From: Oscarella lobularis
Lineage: Eukaryota > Porifera > Homoscleromorpha > Homosclerophorida > Oscarellidae
Length of the DNA: 64,000 bases
Reading direction: 5' to 3'
NCBI RefSeq assembly: GCF_947507565.1
Contig: NC_089182.1
Coordinates: 2,108,001 to 2,172,000 of the forward strand
Position numbers and translations under genes: made by a program. Positions 1 through 12,800 of this stretch are shown piece after piece; the first letter of the stretch is position 1, and the number at the start of each line of letters is the position of its first letter. Below the pieces are notes generated by a model that did no database searches, was not told where the DNA came from, and saw only the letters and a program-made list of their open reading frames with translations.

Positions 1-3000
1 TCCCGGCGGAAAGTGAACGAAGCGAACTTCCTGCGTGTCGGACGTCGATTTGGCTTCGTCCAACTGGCACATTTTCGAGTCGGCCAACGAGACGTGCTCG
101 CGAAACGAAAGCCGATGCGACTTGAGCCCGTTCACGTGGCGCGAGTCGCGCGCAAAATCGCACGCCGAGTCGCACTTCAACAGAGTCCCTTCGAAAATAA
201 CTTCCTCGATTTCTCCTATATCGCAGAGACGTCGTCAAAAGTCAAGAAAATACGCACGAGGAGACCTTGAACGCAAAGGGGCGGCACGTAGCCCGTGTGG
301 CCGGCATTGGACTCGGTTGCCACGTAGTGATCTCTCGGCGACCAGAAGACGGTGTGCGCGACGAGTATGACCGATTCGTGCGTCGACGGACGATGACGCG
401 TCACGGCAATGACGTGTTCCGTCACTTGATCGACGAAAACCTGCAAAAAAAAAAAAATCTCGTATATGGAGGCATCATCGCCATTGGAACCTTATGTACC
501 TGATTATATCCCTCTTCGCCCATCCAAGCGTGGAGGCGATTCAAAGCGCGTTTGCCTTCGATAATTCCATTGCTCGTCGTGACGTACGAAGCTTCGTCGA
601 CTTCGGGCGCAACGTCGGACCACGACGTGAACTCTCTTTTCTCGTTCACAACGTGAATCTAGGAAAAGAGGAAAACCAGTCGCGCGAAATTCGCTTTTTT
701 TTCCTCTTCTTCCCCTCCTACGTGATGGGGAACAAGTTCGTCGTATCCTTTCGTGCTCCCGCTCGCACAACAAGCCATTGCCACGAGGGCGGTGTTCGGC
801 AAGACGTTGTAGACAGTTCGAGACTATTTGACGTTTTAAAAAAAAATCAAGTATGATTGTTTACGTTTTTGCCTCGATTTGAGTTTGATTGTCGTGCGTT
901 GCGTCCATGAATATCGCATGGGCGACGCACGAGTTGAGCGGCCGGACGGAGGGATGCATGAACGAGCCGACCGGTTCGCCGCCGTAACGATAGACGAGAC
1001 GACCCAAATCGTGCGGATCGTAGGCGGACATGGCCTCTGAATAGAAAACGTGTATAAACGAAAGGCGACCTATGTGCGTCACAGGAACCTCGTATGAGAG
1101 AATTGATGCCGAGTCTATTGACAAAGACGTTGTCCGTGTACTCGGAATTGGTGAAGAGTTCGGCAATGACGTAGAGATCGGGTCGAATGTGACGTGCAAC
1201 ATCGAGCAGATGCTAGACAGAGAAACAAACCCCGCAATCGCAAACAAAACTCTTTCGATAGAGAGACGCGCGTAAAAAGACCTCGGCCACGTGAATAGGC
1301 GTGTTGTGACAGTTGTCAATTCGAAAGCCGTGGAAGAGTCGCGCCGTTATTTTCGTGTACTCCTCCATGTGAGCCCAAAGCCAGGGCGAATCGCTCGGCG
1401 AGTCGCCGTAGTTGAGCTTGCAGCTGTCGCCCCAGGCGAGCAATTCGCGTCGCACGTACACATTCGACGTCGACGAGGCGAAATTCGCCAGCGGATCGGC
1501 GTTCATCACCCAACCGTTGTGAGCGATCACGTAGCGTCCGGCGTCGCCTTCGATGTCGGCGTTCGAGAGCGACTCGTCTCCTCGCAAATTCGTGAAATAT
1601 CTGCGCAAAGGGGAGGAAAGAAACGATTATTGTACTAAACGAAGTCCCGCCTCGACGTCTTCTTGCTTGGGAGCTAGCGGATGATCTCGATCGACTTTCT
1701 CCTGCTTGGGTCCGTGCGATTCCAGGTGCTCGTAGCGAATGGTTGCCTCGACGTTGGCAATCGCAGCGTTGACGTGATCCTGAACGACGTAATAGCGAAT
1801 GTAATTGCACAGGCTCTCGAGCTTCTGCCTCAGGTCGAAGCAGCACATATTGATCCTCTTTCCCTCATCAACGCAATAAGGCCTATAAAAACAATGTATA
1901 TTCAATCAGGGTTCTGCCAAAAAATTTTTTAAGTGTGGGAAGAGGGTCTGGAAGCATAGATGTAATACATTATTACCAAGAAAAAATTTATAGAGGTAAT
2001 GGGCCGACTCTCCTGCAGTAATTTTAATGTCGGGAAACTGACTTTTTTACTTGTTAAGTCTGTACAGGTCAGTTTCTTTGCCTATGAAATCTGAAGGTTT
2101 GGGTATAGGACGTCTATATTCGTGGATTGGGTGAAGGGCCCCCCTTTGGGGGAACAAGCCTAGCGACTCGTCGTTTGATCGCTAGAAGCTCAAAAAACGC
2201 GTTTCTCGCGTAGAAAACTTTTTAAAAAAATAAAAAAACATCGACACTTGACACAAACCCCGCGGAAGACGGTGCTATGGAGGTTTATCCGGTGACAGAG
2301 GTGCCCAGGAGCTGGGAGAGAGATGCGAGAACTAGGAAGGCGTGCAATGTTACACCCTTGTCAGGTGAGGAATGAGGCGACCACCGGGCCATAGTGCCTC
2401 AAGCCTTGGGGAGTGTTGCCAATCTCCCTTCTATCCTAGCCACGAGCTCTGCTCTGCTCCATCTGATAAGTACTTGTAAACGCTGGGTATTTATACTCAT
2501 ACGCGACTGGGACCCTACGACTGCAGCTATTCACAACCAAAAGTGCTTCGAAATTTTTGCCAATCGGCCGCAAATGCAATTCTGACCACAAAAACAAACA
2601 GAATTTTGTTCGAAATCAATTCGAAATGCGAAAAACGACAGCGGAATGTGTTCTACGTACGCAAGATACGCCCTGTCACGCGACATTGAGCAACGCATGA
2701 CGTCAATTGTCGCGTTGCTACGAAATGCCCTAATACGCGAAGTAGAAGCGAAAAATCGGTCGCGAAATGCATTGTGAGTCTATTCTAAAGACATTCAGTC
2801 GCTATTTGGACGCCAAAAGCAAACGTATACGCAGTAACGGCAATACGCTTTGTCAGCAAATCAAGGCGCTACGTCCGTTCTATATAAGGGGCAAGTCAAA
2901 CGTGCGCTACGTAGCTAGACTATTCGACCCGCTTCTACCTAACCAATGGGCAGGATAAGATCAAAATTTCCCAGCACTGTGCACGTTTCACAGTATAATT

Positions 3001-4594
3001 GTACTAAAATGCGCGAGATGTGATAAAAATGATGTCACACGCGTTGAAAAAGACGCGACACGGTGTAGCCGCATTATTGCAAGGGATGGACTGTACATAA
3101 CATTTTAGTAGTGGTATGGGTGGTGTTACTCTACTCCCCCCCCCCCCCCCCCCCCCTCCTACTTCGATATATTGAACATTTTGACGGCTACGTCAATGTC
3201 AACTGTCGATCCAAATCGTCGATATTCTGGATCCTGTATAACAACCAACTGGACGTTCTCGCGATCGGGATTGTCTGGCCTAGGCGCGTCTTCTCGACTG
3301 AGCACTGATTTAAATTCGTCCACAATCCGATCGTAATCGACGGCGTAATACTCCCAGAGACGCGTTTCGGGCACGATTTTGCGATGGAGCAACGAGACAA
3401 TTGCGCGCAATTCGTCGTCGGTTCGAACGAGCGGCGGCACGCCTTCGGCTTCCCACTTGCCGTCGCCGATTTCGACGGCAAATTCGTGGAGTTTCTGATC
3501 GAGAGCGAACGCCGGTCGAAGGTGCGGCGAATTGACGAGATTGTACGCGGCTTCGGGATGATCGCGAAGCCACGGCGTGTCGTTCGACGTGTGATTCCAA
3601 ACGACGTCGGTTATGGAGAGAATTGCCCATTCGTGACGCACGCTTTCGACCAAGTCCCCAATGCGCTTGAGACCCTCTTCCATTTCGAGAACGCGACCGA
3701 CGTCGCCGAAGTGGCCCGACGTCTTGAGACGTTTCAAGACGGGACTGCGTCCGATCTGAAAATTGGGATTGGAGCGAAGCTGATCGGCAATGGAGTAGGC
3801 CGATTGGGAGCCGCCCAATTGTTGAACGGGCGTGAAGTGAATCATATTGTAACCGGTCGCCTTGGAAACCTAACGAAATTTAATTTATCTTGAAAAATAA
3901 TAATTTTAATTTTTTTCTACTTTGAGTTTGTCCTTCCAGTAGGAAAAAGGACCGAGATTTTTCGATAGGACGGTGTGACAGCAGATGGCGTCGAAAGGAA
4001 GAGACGTGTCCTTTGTCAAATAGAGCGTCGGATCGACGACAAAGTATCCCCTCTTCACGACTTTTTTCACATCGCTAAATCAAGAAAAAAATAAGAGAAA
4101 ATTTCTAGACTATTCTTAAAAATTAATTAATAAATTTAGCGTTGTGCGCGTCACGCGACTCAATTATTTTTTTTTCCCCGGAAGTTCGCCTATCCTCGAT
4201 CGCGCATCGTACCCGTTTTCGATCTTTTCGTATTCGATCTTGAACTGAAACGAGCCGGCCGAGTGGACTTCGACGTCGGCGTAGCGCTCGCTCTCGTCGA
4301 ACCAACGTCCAGTCGGATTGCGCCACGACACGTCGAGGAAGCGATCGCGACGGAACTGGAGCGATGCGCGTCGTTGCGGATGATTGCACGAAAGTCGCAC
4401 GTCGTGCGACTGGAGATTCGGCGCGAGCACGAAACGTAGAACGAGTCCTACAGTAGAAACGCGGCGTTAGAAGCGTTTTCGCACGTTCCGGCGGGGTGTC
4501 GGCGCTTTTTCTAGCCTTTGTGGAGTCGATAATAGTTCGTTTCGTAGTTGACATTGTCGTCCAATACGAGGAGACGCGTTTCTCGCTCGGGCAT
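1..4594 (-). CDS. AGL: Glycogen debranching enzyme, 5' part (gene runs off the left edge)
   Basis: Bifunctional cytosolic enzyme of glycogen breakdown (4-alpha-glucanotransferase plus amylo-1,6-glucosidase). Twelve exons are visible: 4594-4516, 4447-4213, 4074-3921, 3869-3163, 1882-1667, 1600-1282, 1212-1089, 1036-873, 823-722, 658-500, 440-266 and 215-1. Family landmarks in order are [58 protein letters not shown], the transferase motif RIDNCHNTP (catalytic Asp), [13 protein letters not shown] and [19 protein letters not shown]. Only the transferase half lies in the window; the glucosidase half is missing because of the edge. The start at 4594 gives an N-terminus that aligns with animal AGL. 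Three introns (4448-4515, 1601-1666, 824-872) begin with GC instead of GT, and reading phase demands this in each case. One intron (1883-3162) is about 20 times longer than the rest. Confidence 0.96.
1883..3162 (-). other. Long AGL intron with no recognisable gene
   Basis: About 1280 bp, whereas the other AGL introns are 49-138 bp. It contains no exon-like segment matching AGL. Around 2130-2560 there is GC-richer, non-repetitive sequence that could be a decayed mobile element, but I recognise no terminal repeats or transposase/reverse-transcriptase motif. The donor end carries a 21-bp homopolymer (next entry). Confidence 0.6.
3136..3156. repeat. 21-bp poly-C tract just inside an AGL donor site
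   Basis: An uninterrupted run of C on the + strand. In AGL sense it reads GTAGGAG followed by 21 G, starting seven bases after the exon end at 3163. It could form a G-quadruplex in the pre-mRNA. Confidence 0.95.
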
Positions 4595-5071
4595 CGTCGT
4601 TAGCTGAGCGGTCTGTGGCGGTAGGGAGCGGACTGGGTGTGGCGATGTCCCGGATTGGCAACTGCCAGCTACCGGATTGGATAGTGAACTATTAGTAGAC
4701 GGTCAGAAAAGCCGAAAATAAAATCAGACAAGACGCTTATAGTTAAGCATAAAGCTAATAAGATACAGTAGTGCACTGCCGCAAGAATGTGTCAAGGATT
4801 AGTCTATGGCCGATCTCAGAGCCATCTAATTGGAGACATGCATCTAATGATATGTGTTGCAGCAACAGTTATGGATGCCATTATGTCTAAAATATTGTAA
4901 TCGGTCTCAGATAAGTTGTAGCCAGTTGCAGCCTGTCGGGGTTATTTGTAGCCCCCATCTAACGCCAGCGCGCTAGACACGGGCGGTGCCGTGCTGCAGA
5001 CAGACATGCCTCGAGGAGACTTCATAGCGGAGTGGAGACAATAAACGTTTGATCCCTATATCTATGGTTAG
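4595..5071. promoter_or_regulatory. Divergent intergenic region between AGL and the next gene
   Basis: 477 bp between the AGL start codon (minus) and the start of the 5072 gene (plus). No coding exon, RNA gene or clear repeat seen. It must hold the promoters and 5' leaders of both genes. No canonical TATA box is obvious. Confidence 0.5.
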
Positions 5072-6663
5072 ATGGAAGACGAGCTGACTACGCCGTCAAT
5101 GACTCCGTCACAGCCGGGCACAGAAGAGAAATGTCTCAAGTGGCTAGAGACAGTAACGTCGCAAGCGTACACTAACCCTGTAAGCGTTCAAAATACACAC
5201 GCATAAATAGGAATACCTCGAGCGCCAGCCAAAGCACGGAATGGTTCTAAGAAACGCGGCGGCCGGATCAACTCCTCCGCGCGCGCCTCCACCCCCCGCA
5301 ACCCCGCGGCCCCATGAATTCTCCTCTTTTAGTCAGCGCCGAACCGCGATCCAGTTAGAGACAGCAAGCAGTTTCGACGTCTTTGTACTTCGCTTTAGTA
5401 CAGTAGAATTTTTTGTTCGCTCATCTCCTTGACCACAGCACAACAGAAACGCCTCTAATTCGCACGCCTCTTCAGCTGCACTCTTCATGCAACTGCATGT
5501 CTAAGAGTGCAAAGTTTCTTCGCGCGAACGACGGAAAAAACTATGTAGATTTTACTACCTCTTGTCTACGCAGAAGACACATTTCGAGCCACGCCTTCGG
5601 CTCGAAGACATCGAAACGTACCAAGACGACATCGTCGGCACGAACGACAGTCAAATGTGTCGGAGTTGTGACGCTGCGACGGAAATTCGTCTAGGAAGTC
5701 GGCGGAACAAAGGTCGGCCGCAGAGTGCGTCCAGAATCGGAAGCCGTAATGCGACGGCGGCAAGCGGAGGCGATTGCCTAAAGTCGGCGTCTCAGTGCAG
5801 TTTGGGCGGATCGTCGTCGGGCTCGGGAAGCCGGTCCGACTGGAAGCGATGCTTTTCGTTGAATAATTCGCCGCGAGAAGAGCGACGCATGAGCTTCGGA
5901 GGAGGCGGAGGAGGCGGAGGAGGCGCCGGGTGCAGAGAAGGGTCCTCGAGCTTGTCGTCGTCGTTGAAACGATCGTTGTCATTGAGTCCGGTCAAATTGC
6001 CGCAAATTGTACCGCGATCGACTGCAGTAACGAGATACAAGGAAATGGTAATGGGGAGAAATCTTATTACATATTTGCTCGGCTTTCAACCGGCGTGTCG
6101 CAGGTTGCTAGGAAACTCTCTGTCGGAAGCCTTTCAGCAGATGGGCGATCTCACCATACCAATGGTCTAGTTCTGACGAAAGTCCTGCTCGATTATCACG
6201 ATAAACAGCAGCAGAAGAGTCAAGATCAGGCAGAGGCTGAGGTTCACTCCAATGCAAGGGTTCTTGCTACGGCTCTGCAGGACAAAAGAAAAAAGAAAAG
6301 GCGAGACTCTAATTGAAGAAAGCCGATCATTTTTGACTCAAGTCTTCTAGGCACGTCCGAAACACGAGTTTCGGTTCAGAAATGAGCCAGTCGTCAAGCT
6401 GGCGATCGTCACAGACGAAAGGAAGCAGCATGGACAAGCTGTCGCCCACGTCCGAAGCCCTGGTTATCGCTCAAACGGCAGAGCCGTGGGAAGACGGTCT
6501 AGAAAGAGCCGACTCGATGGAATGCCTTGCTGCTGCTCCCAGCAAAAATAGTCAATTACCTACAAGCACGACAAGCACGCAGCCGTTGCTGCCTGCTCGA
6601 CGCAAATCTTTATCTAAGATGACGACGACGACGACGACAGCAACAACCTTGCTGCTGCATTAG
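5072..6663 (+). CDS. Uncharacterised serine-rich, low-complexity protein, 363 aa
   Basis: I do not recognise this family. The frame-consistent model has exons 5072-5179, 5574-6047, 6104-6300 and 6351-6663. The start ATG opens MEDELTTPSMTPSQPG. Exon 2 is rich in Ser and Arg, with a run of nine Gly near 5900-5925 and phosphorylation-like SLSLSP motifs. Exon 3 has a Gln/Ala/Glu-rich stretch (DKQQQKSQDQAEAE) that could be helical, ending in a basic patch. Exon 4 ends with Ser/Thr-rich sequence including a run of Thr. No signal peptide or membrane segment is seen, so it is probably intracellular and largely disordered. The last intron (6301-6350) needs a GC donor to keep phase. An alternative use of the 5241-5570 region as extra exons cannot be excluded. 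Confidence 0.5.
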
Positions 6664-6854
6664 TGGTTTATAAAACGTATAAAGTTGGTTTGCACGTAAA
6701 TTATTGCGCCACTTGATGACACTCTATTGACGGGTGTGCCTTATGCTTTCTGTGCATGCAGTCGCAATATACGGGTTGATAATTGGTCAGATGATCAAGC
6801 GCGCGGCGCGAGACCGTTGGAAATCAGCTGGCTTAGCGATTAGGTTTTTTGGTT

Positions 6855-9800
6855 ATGCTGGCAGCAGAAAAATTCACTCTCTTTCTTCTGTGCTGCATTA
6901 TTGTTGTTATCGCCGTTTCGGGAGATACAGGTAAGAATTTTTCCCATTGCTGTGTGACGAATTCTTTGAATTCCTTACGTTTGAGTTTCCGTAAGAACGT
7001 CTGCAAAGCGTTAAGTAAAAATGTTTTGTTTGCTTGTTCGAATGGAACAGAATGCACTATGCCTTTGTGACGTCACAATCACTTGTTACTTCTTTAGATT
7101 CTCTCATTGATATATACCCTCCTGTGGCGGTAAACGCTTCGAGCGTCCTGGAACGAAACGGTACACGATTTCTTCCCGAGTGGGCCATCGATCGGGTAAG
7201 CAGCCCGCTCTGGTTTAACTGCTTCGTTTCACAACGGGAAATAAATCCCTGGTGGAAACTGGACATGCAAGAGGAGAAACTAATTGCGAATGTGGACATA
7301 TTTTTCAAGAAAGACGACGATGTAGGTCTGCCAGATGTAAAATTAAACCAGACGTTTGGTTTGGCCGTGTACGTCGATAGCAATGCTATGACGACGAGTG
7401 GAGTTCATTCTCAGTGCGGATCGACGATAAGTCCTGAATCCGACGACAGGCTACTTCAATTGAACTGTAGCAATCTAGTGGGACGATACGTCCACGTGAT
7501 TGTCACTTCACTTCAGCCATCGTATTTGTCATTGTGCGACGTCTTTCTCAACTTTGTCGGTAATTCCTGCATACTGTATATGTCTTTCTTGACTATGACA
7601 AATGGAATTTATGGTATTTCTAGAAAATGGAGGTTCTCTTCTTTACGCTGAAATTGAAGACGTTCGTCTGTTTCGATCAAACGAGGATTTTCAAAACCCT
7701 TTGAACCGAATCATCGACGACGATCCCTATAGCTGCGGTGCAACGAACGAGTCGTCTCAAGCGCACGTGGTTCGCATTCACCTGCCTACGACAATTCTCG
7801 TCTCGCAATTTCGCGCCTATTTGGAAACCGTGGCTTACAATCGAAACTATCAAGTCTTCGCCGGATCCCACAGGACCGTCGATGTGGAGGACAACGATGA
7901 GGTGCTGAATCAATTTTCGGCAAATAAAACAGCGGTGGCCCTTTTCACGTCACCAGTCAAACCGCTGTTTGCAAACACTTTCGTTCTGAGAATTCTAACC
8001 ATTGACCCGGAAGCAAACGTCAGCATGTGTGAGCTTGAGATATTTCAGAAAAGTAAGATGCTTTCCTCCTATAATACTCTCTGACACTTAATTACATTGT
8101 AGATTCGATTCTTCTTGATATTTACAGCTCTTCGACGGCGACAGCATTGAATGAGCTCGATGCATCGTCGTTGGCGTCGAAAGCAATAGACAAAAGTCGT
8201 CGTACCGAAGAGCACGCGTGCTATCGCTCTTTCAAACAAGGAGGATCTTGGTGGCGGTTGGCGTTCAACGAATCAAAGAAAATCAGCTATGTCGTCATAA
8301 CCCCGTTGCCGGAGGCGAGCGCCTTGCGCGAGATGGATGGATTCGCCGTCTATGTTGGAAACAAGACGACCAGTTTGAGACGTGATAACGTGCCGTGTCG
8401 TCTGCCGCCAATGGTCCATCCTCTCTCGTCGGGGATCGCTTTGTCCGAGATTCGAGTAGCATGCTTTGGTCAACCGGTTGGAAAATACGTATACGTCATA
8501 GCGTCGGATCGGTCAACGTTGCCGACGCCGTCTCTATCGCTATGCGAAGTTCAGATCTATGACTGCGAGGGTATGCGCCAGAGAGGCTTCAGCGGAATTC
8601 TTTTGATGTTTATCAACAACAGGTTCTGACAGCGCTATCACGACAACGAGCGGGGATAAAGCAATTAATCCTGGCGAGCAGGCAACGCTGAGTTGTTCGG
8701 CGAGGGGTTGCCCCACTCCAAGCATCGAGTGGAGAAAAAGTGGAGCGATCTTGAATGCTTCAAGTCACCTCCAGGATGGACTGAACGTTACAAGCGCAAT
8801 TACATTGCAAGGTAATGGAATAGAAGGCAATTATACGTGTATAGCCTACAACGGAAGAGCAGCCAATTCTTCCAGTGTGGTGACGCTCTCAGGTAAAGTC
8901 GGGTCGTTTTCTTTATGGACTGTTGAAACAATGTAGATTTTAGTCTACCCCTTCCTAGTGGAGACTCCACAGAACGTTAGCATCACCACTCCGAGACAGG
9001 TCGTCAAGCAGAACTGCTCTGCGAAGGGATATCCTCCTCCGTCGATTACGTGGACATCACCAACTGATCACGGTTTTACTGTCATTTTGAATCACGTGGC
9101 GTCATCGCTGACGAGTAGTACCATCGCCGTCATTTCATCAGACGACGCTCGTTTTGCAACTTTTCGTTGCACCGCTAGTAATGGTCTAGGAAGGAATGCT
9201 ACAGCCGAAGCTCACATATCAGGCATGCACGTACGAGCTTCTAGCTAGAGCTGCTAATTGTGACGGCTTGTTTAGAAATCCGAGTCGCTGTAAGAAACGC
9301 GTACGGAAGAGTCGGCGATACGTTGAATCTAGTTTGCAATGCAAGTGGAAGTGCTGACCTATTTATCGAATGGTATAAGGGATCACTGAAGATCGTCAGC
9401 ACCGCGTTTACTTCAACCGCTGATTCTGCTGAAAGCGTGCTGACGTTTCCCAACGCACAGTTGAGCAATGGCTCGAGCAGTTACCTTTGCAAGACAGGTC
9501 GCACAGATTATCCTTTTACAATAATCGCAACCGAGGCGACAGTAGGGAGTAAGGCTCAATTTTTCAATCTTTTTGCTGCGTTGGCTTAATTAATTGATTT
9601 AATTTAGTTTTTGGGAATTTCACTTTGATGATCGATCGAAATTTTCGTCCCGGCGAATCGAGGCCTGGCGATCCATTTACGTGTAATTTTACCGCCGCTC
9701 CGCGACCCACCGTTGCTGAATTGCAACGTGATGGGAAGACGGTAGCAGATCTGACTCAAGAAAATTCTTCAACAAACCAGTGGACAATAATTTACCCAAT

Positions 9801-12800
9801 TACGTCCGTCACCGTGCTAGAAGGAGGAAAGTACACCTGCCTTGTGAGAATGGGCCTGTCGGTCAACGTAACTGCAACAGCGCTGCTCCGAAGTAGGCTT
9901 TATATCGAAAATATATATTCGGTAATTTCTGGTTTTAGTTGATGCTGCGTTCACGCTGTTTCCGTCACCGGCTGTGCTAAAAGAAGGATTAAATACAACG
10001 ATGCTGTGTCGTGCAACAAGCTTTCCGAGACCAATTATGGCATTTTCGCGAACTTTTGGACAATATTTCTTGGAGGACATACCAGGAAATGTAGAGTATA
10101 ACAAAACGAGACGAGAAACGACGCTCACCTATACCATTGTGGGAAACGACATCAGTAAAGTTGGAGACTACTCTTGCTGGGCGCGTAATAATGACTTCCC
10201 TGGCGCTGACACAAAACGGTCTTCTGCTGTACTGCTAACAGGTAGAAAGATAAAATCCAACACAATCGAGTGACTTAAGCTGTCGTTGTAGTAAAACCGA
10301 TTTTGACAACTGAACGGCCAACTGTGCCTGCCAAACGAGGTCAATCAATTGAGTTAGGGTGTCGTTCCTCCAGCTACCCTAATCCGTCGGTTACGTGGAC
10401 GTTTCGAAGCATTCCTTTGCTAAGTGCGCAGAATTCATTCGTTGACAATGTGACCACAATTAGTACCCTAAATCTGACGTCTGTCAATGCGGTGAAAGAC
10501 GGCGGAGTGTACAGGTGCAGTGCTAATAGCAGCGGTGGAAACAGTTCAATCAACGTAACCCTGAAATGTACTAAAAAGTTTAATTTTCTCTCCCCTGATA
10601 TGTGCTGACGATTTAGTCAATCCCCAAGTAATGACGGATCCAGTCGGTCAAGAGGTTCCTTACGGAGGGAGGCTTTTTCTTACCTGCCAAGTGACATCTT
10701 ATCCGGCTTCAATCACAATTCATTGGTACCGAGACAATCAGTCTCTGTCGGAGTCATTAGCAGAAACGAATGTGACCGACGGAGAAAACGGAACAACTGT
10801 CAATAGTACGATCACCATTCGCAGCGTCGACGAACACGACGGCGGCAATTACACCTGCCAAACAGGCGGAGTTTCGTCTAGTCCAGCTGTTATTGCCAGT
10901 AAGTAACTGAGCCGTTATTTATTGTTCTATCCTTGCTTATGCTTAGTCGGAAACCAGTTCGTTTTGAATCCTCAAAATCAGACTGTATTTGAAGGAACGC
11001 CGGTCTCGCTATCATGCCAAATTTCTGGGTATCCACCGCCGGCTTACGTCATCTGGCAAAAATCTAGCGATAATGGCGTTTCATACGTCGACTTGCGATT
11101 GCAAAACGGCACTTCAAGTGTAAATACTGTGAAGCTATTGCGATCAATGGCAAGCCGTTTGAATATAACGGAGATGCGACGATTGGACGCTGGACAATAT
11201 CGGTGTCAATACGGCAATGTCTTCTCGCAATCAGCGCAGATTATCTTTAGATGTACGAAACTCGTAAATATGGTACGCTAACTAATGCTTATAAGATCGA
11301 CTCTTTAGACAACCCAAATGTGACGATGAATCCAGCCAGTCAGGAAATTTCCTATGGCTCAACGCTTTCGCTTTCTTGCGAGATATCTAATCCGGCATCG
11401 CCAATTCGGTGGTACAGAGACTCTAACCAGTCGCTATCGTTATCTATGATTGACACAAATATAACCAATGAAGGCAACGGTACGATCGCCAACAGTAGGC
11501 TGACAATACCGAATGCCAATGAACAAGACGGAGGTAACTACACTTGTCGAACAGACAGAATTTCATCGCGCCTAGCCATCATTACAAGTAAAGCAGTTCG
11601 CGCAGTGATCTCTATTTTTCTAATTTAATTTTTATCAGTTGGACGCGGGGTTGTTTTGGATCCTCAACACGAAACTGCATTAGAAGGAACGTCAATTACC
11701 CTGTCGTGTCAAATTGCTGGTTATCCACCACCGTCTTGGAACATTACGTGGCAAAAATCGGTTGATCGTGGAATTTCATACGTTGGCGTGCGTTCAAATG
11801 GCAGCCTACTAATTAAATTCGTGAAAATGCCACGGTCAACGTTGGGCATTTTGAATATAACATCATTAAGACGGTTTGACGCGGGTCTGTATCGGTGTAG
11901 ATACGAGGAACTCTTCTCGCTACCCGCACAGATTAATGTTCACTGTAAGCTATTGACTGGACGTATAGTACACTGTACATAATGCATGCGATTATTAGAT
12001 ATTCCCTTTCTGGTAAGGGCCAACTTTTCTGGTGATGACGTTATGGATTTTGGATCGTCTTTCACTTTGCTTTGCATCGCCGAAGGAAATCCAATTCCAA
12101 CCGTGTTATTCTACAGAACGACAAGGACTCTGCCCTACGTAACGGAAATTCTTCATGGTGGCAATGTTCACTACACTGACGGAGTAACAGCCACTTCAAA
12201 GACAAAAGAAACCATTCTGACTATTCACAACACTTCTACATCGGATTCCGGAGAGTATTTCTGCAGAGCGTCGAATCCTCATGGCCACGTGAATTCGAGC
12301 CTATTTCACGTCTTTATTCAAGGTGATTTGAATAATTCTGTCGTATCGTGTTTGACATGGCGTTGATTTCATTGCAGGTCCTCCGTCGTCAATCGATCCA
12401 GCAGACATAGTCGTTGTCAGAAAGACAAACTCGAGTATAGCGATAAACTGGACGGAACCGTACGACGGTGGAAGAGCTATACTCGAATACACCGTGAGCT
12501 ATAAGGAGGAAGGATCTGTCGACGATTATCAAGTTGCTGACACGGTCAATGGCTCGGAATTCGCTACAACAATTTCGGATCTCATGGAATTGACGGTGTA
12601 TTCGATTCTTGTCGTCGCGGAAAATGATAAAGGCCAAGCGCGAGGAACTGAGCCGGCAAAGGTGCGAACAGAAGCCGGAGGTGAGTGAGTCGTATGCATG
12701 GGTCGGTCATAAAATCAATCGCCTGTGGAAATCTTAAATTTAGTTCCACCTTCTCCTCGCGATTTCAGGGCCGCCGTTTGGAATTCCACATCCGCTTTCG

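Noticed and set aside
2150-2600. tRNA or SINE-like element in the AGL intron
   Set aside because: I could not fold a cloverleaf or find A/B boxes or a poly-A tail.
5241-5570. Proline-rich frame and a 29-bp intron in the 5072 gene
   Set aside because: A 29-bp intron is implausibly short. Splicing 5179 directly to 5574 keeps phase without it.
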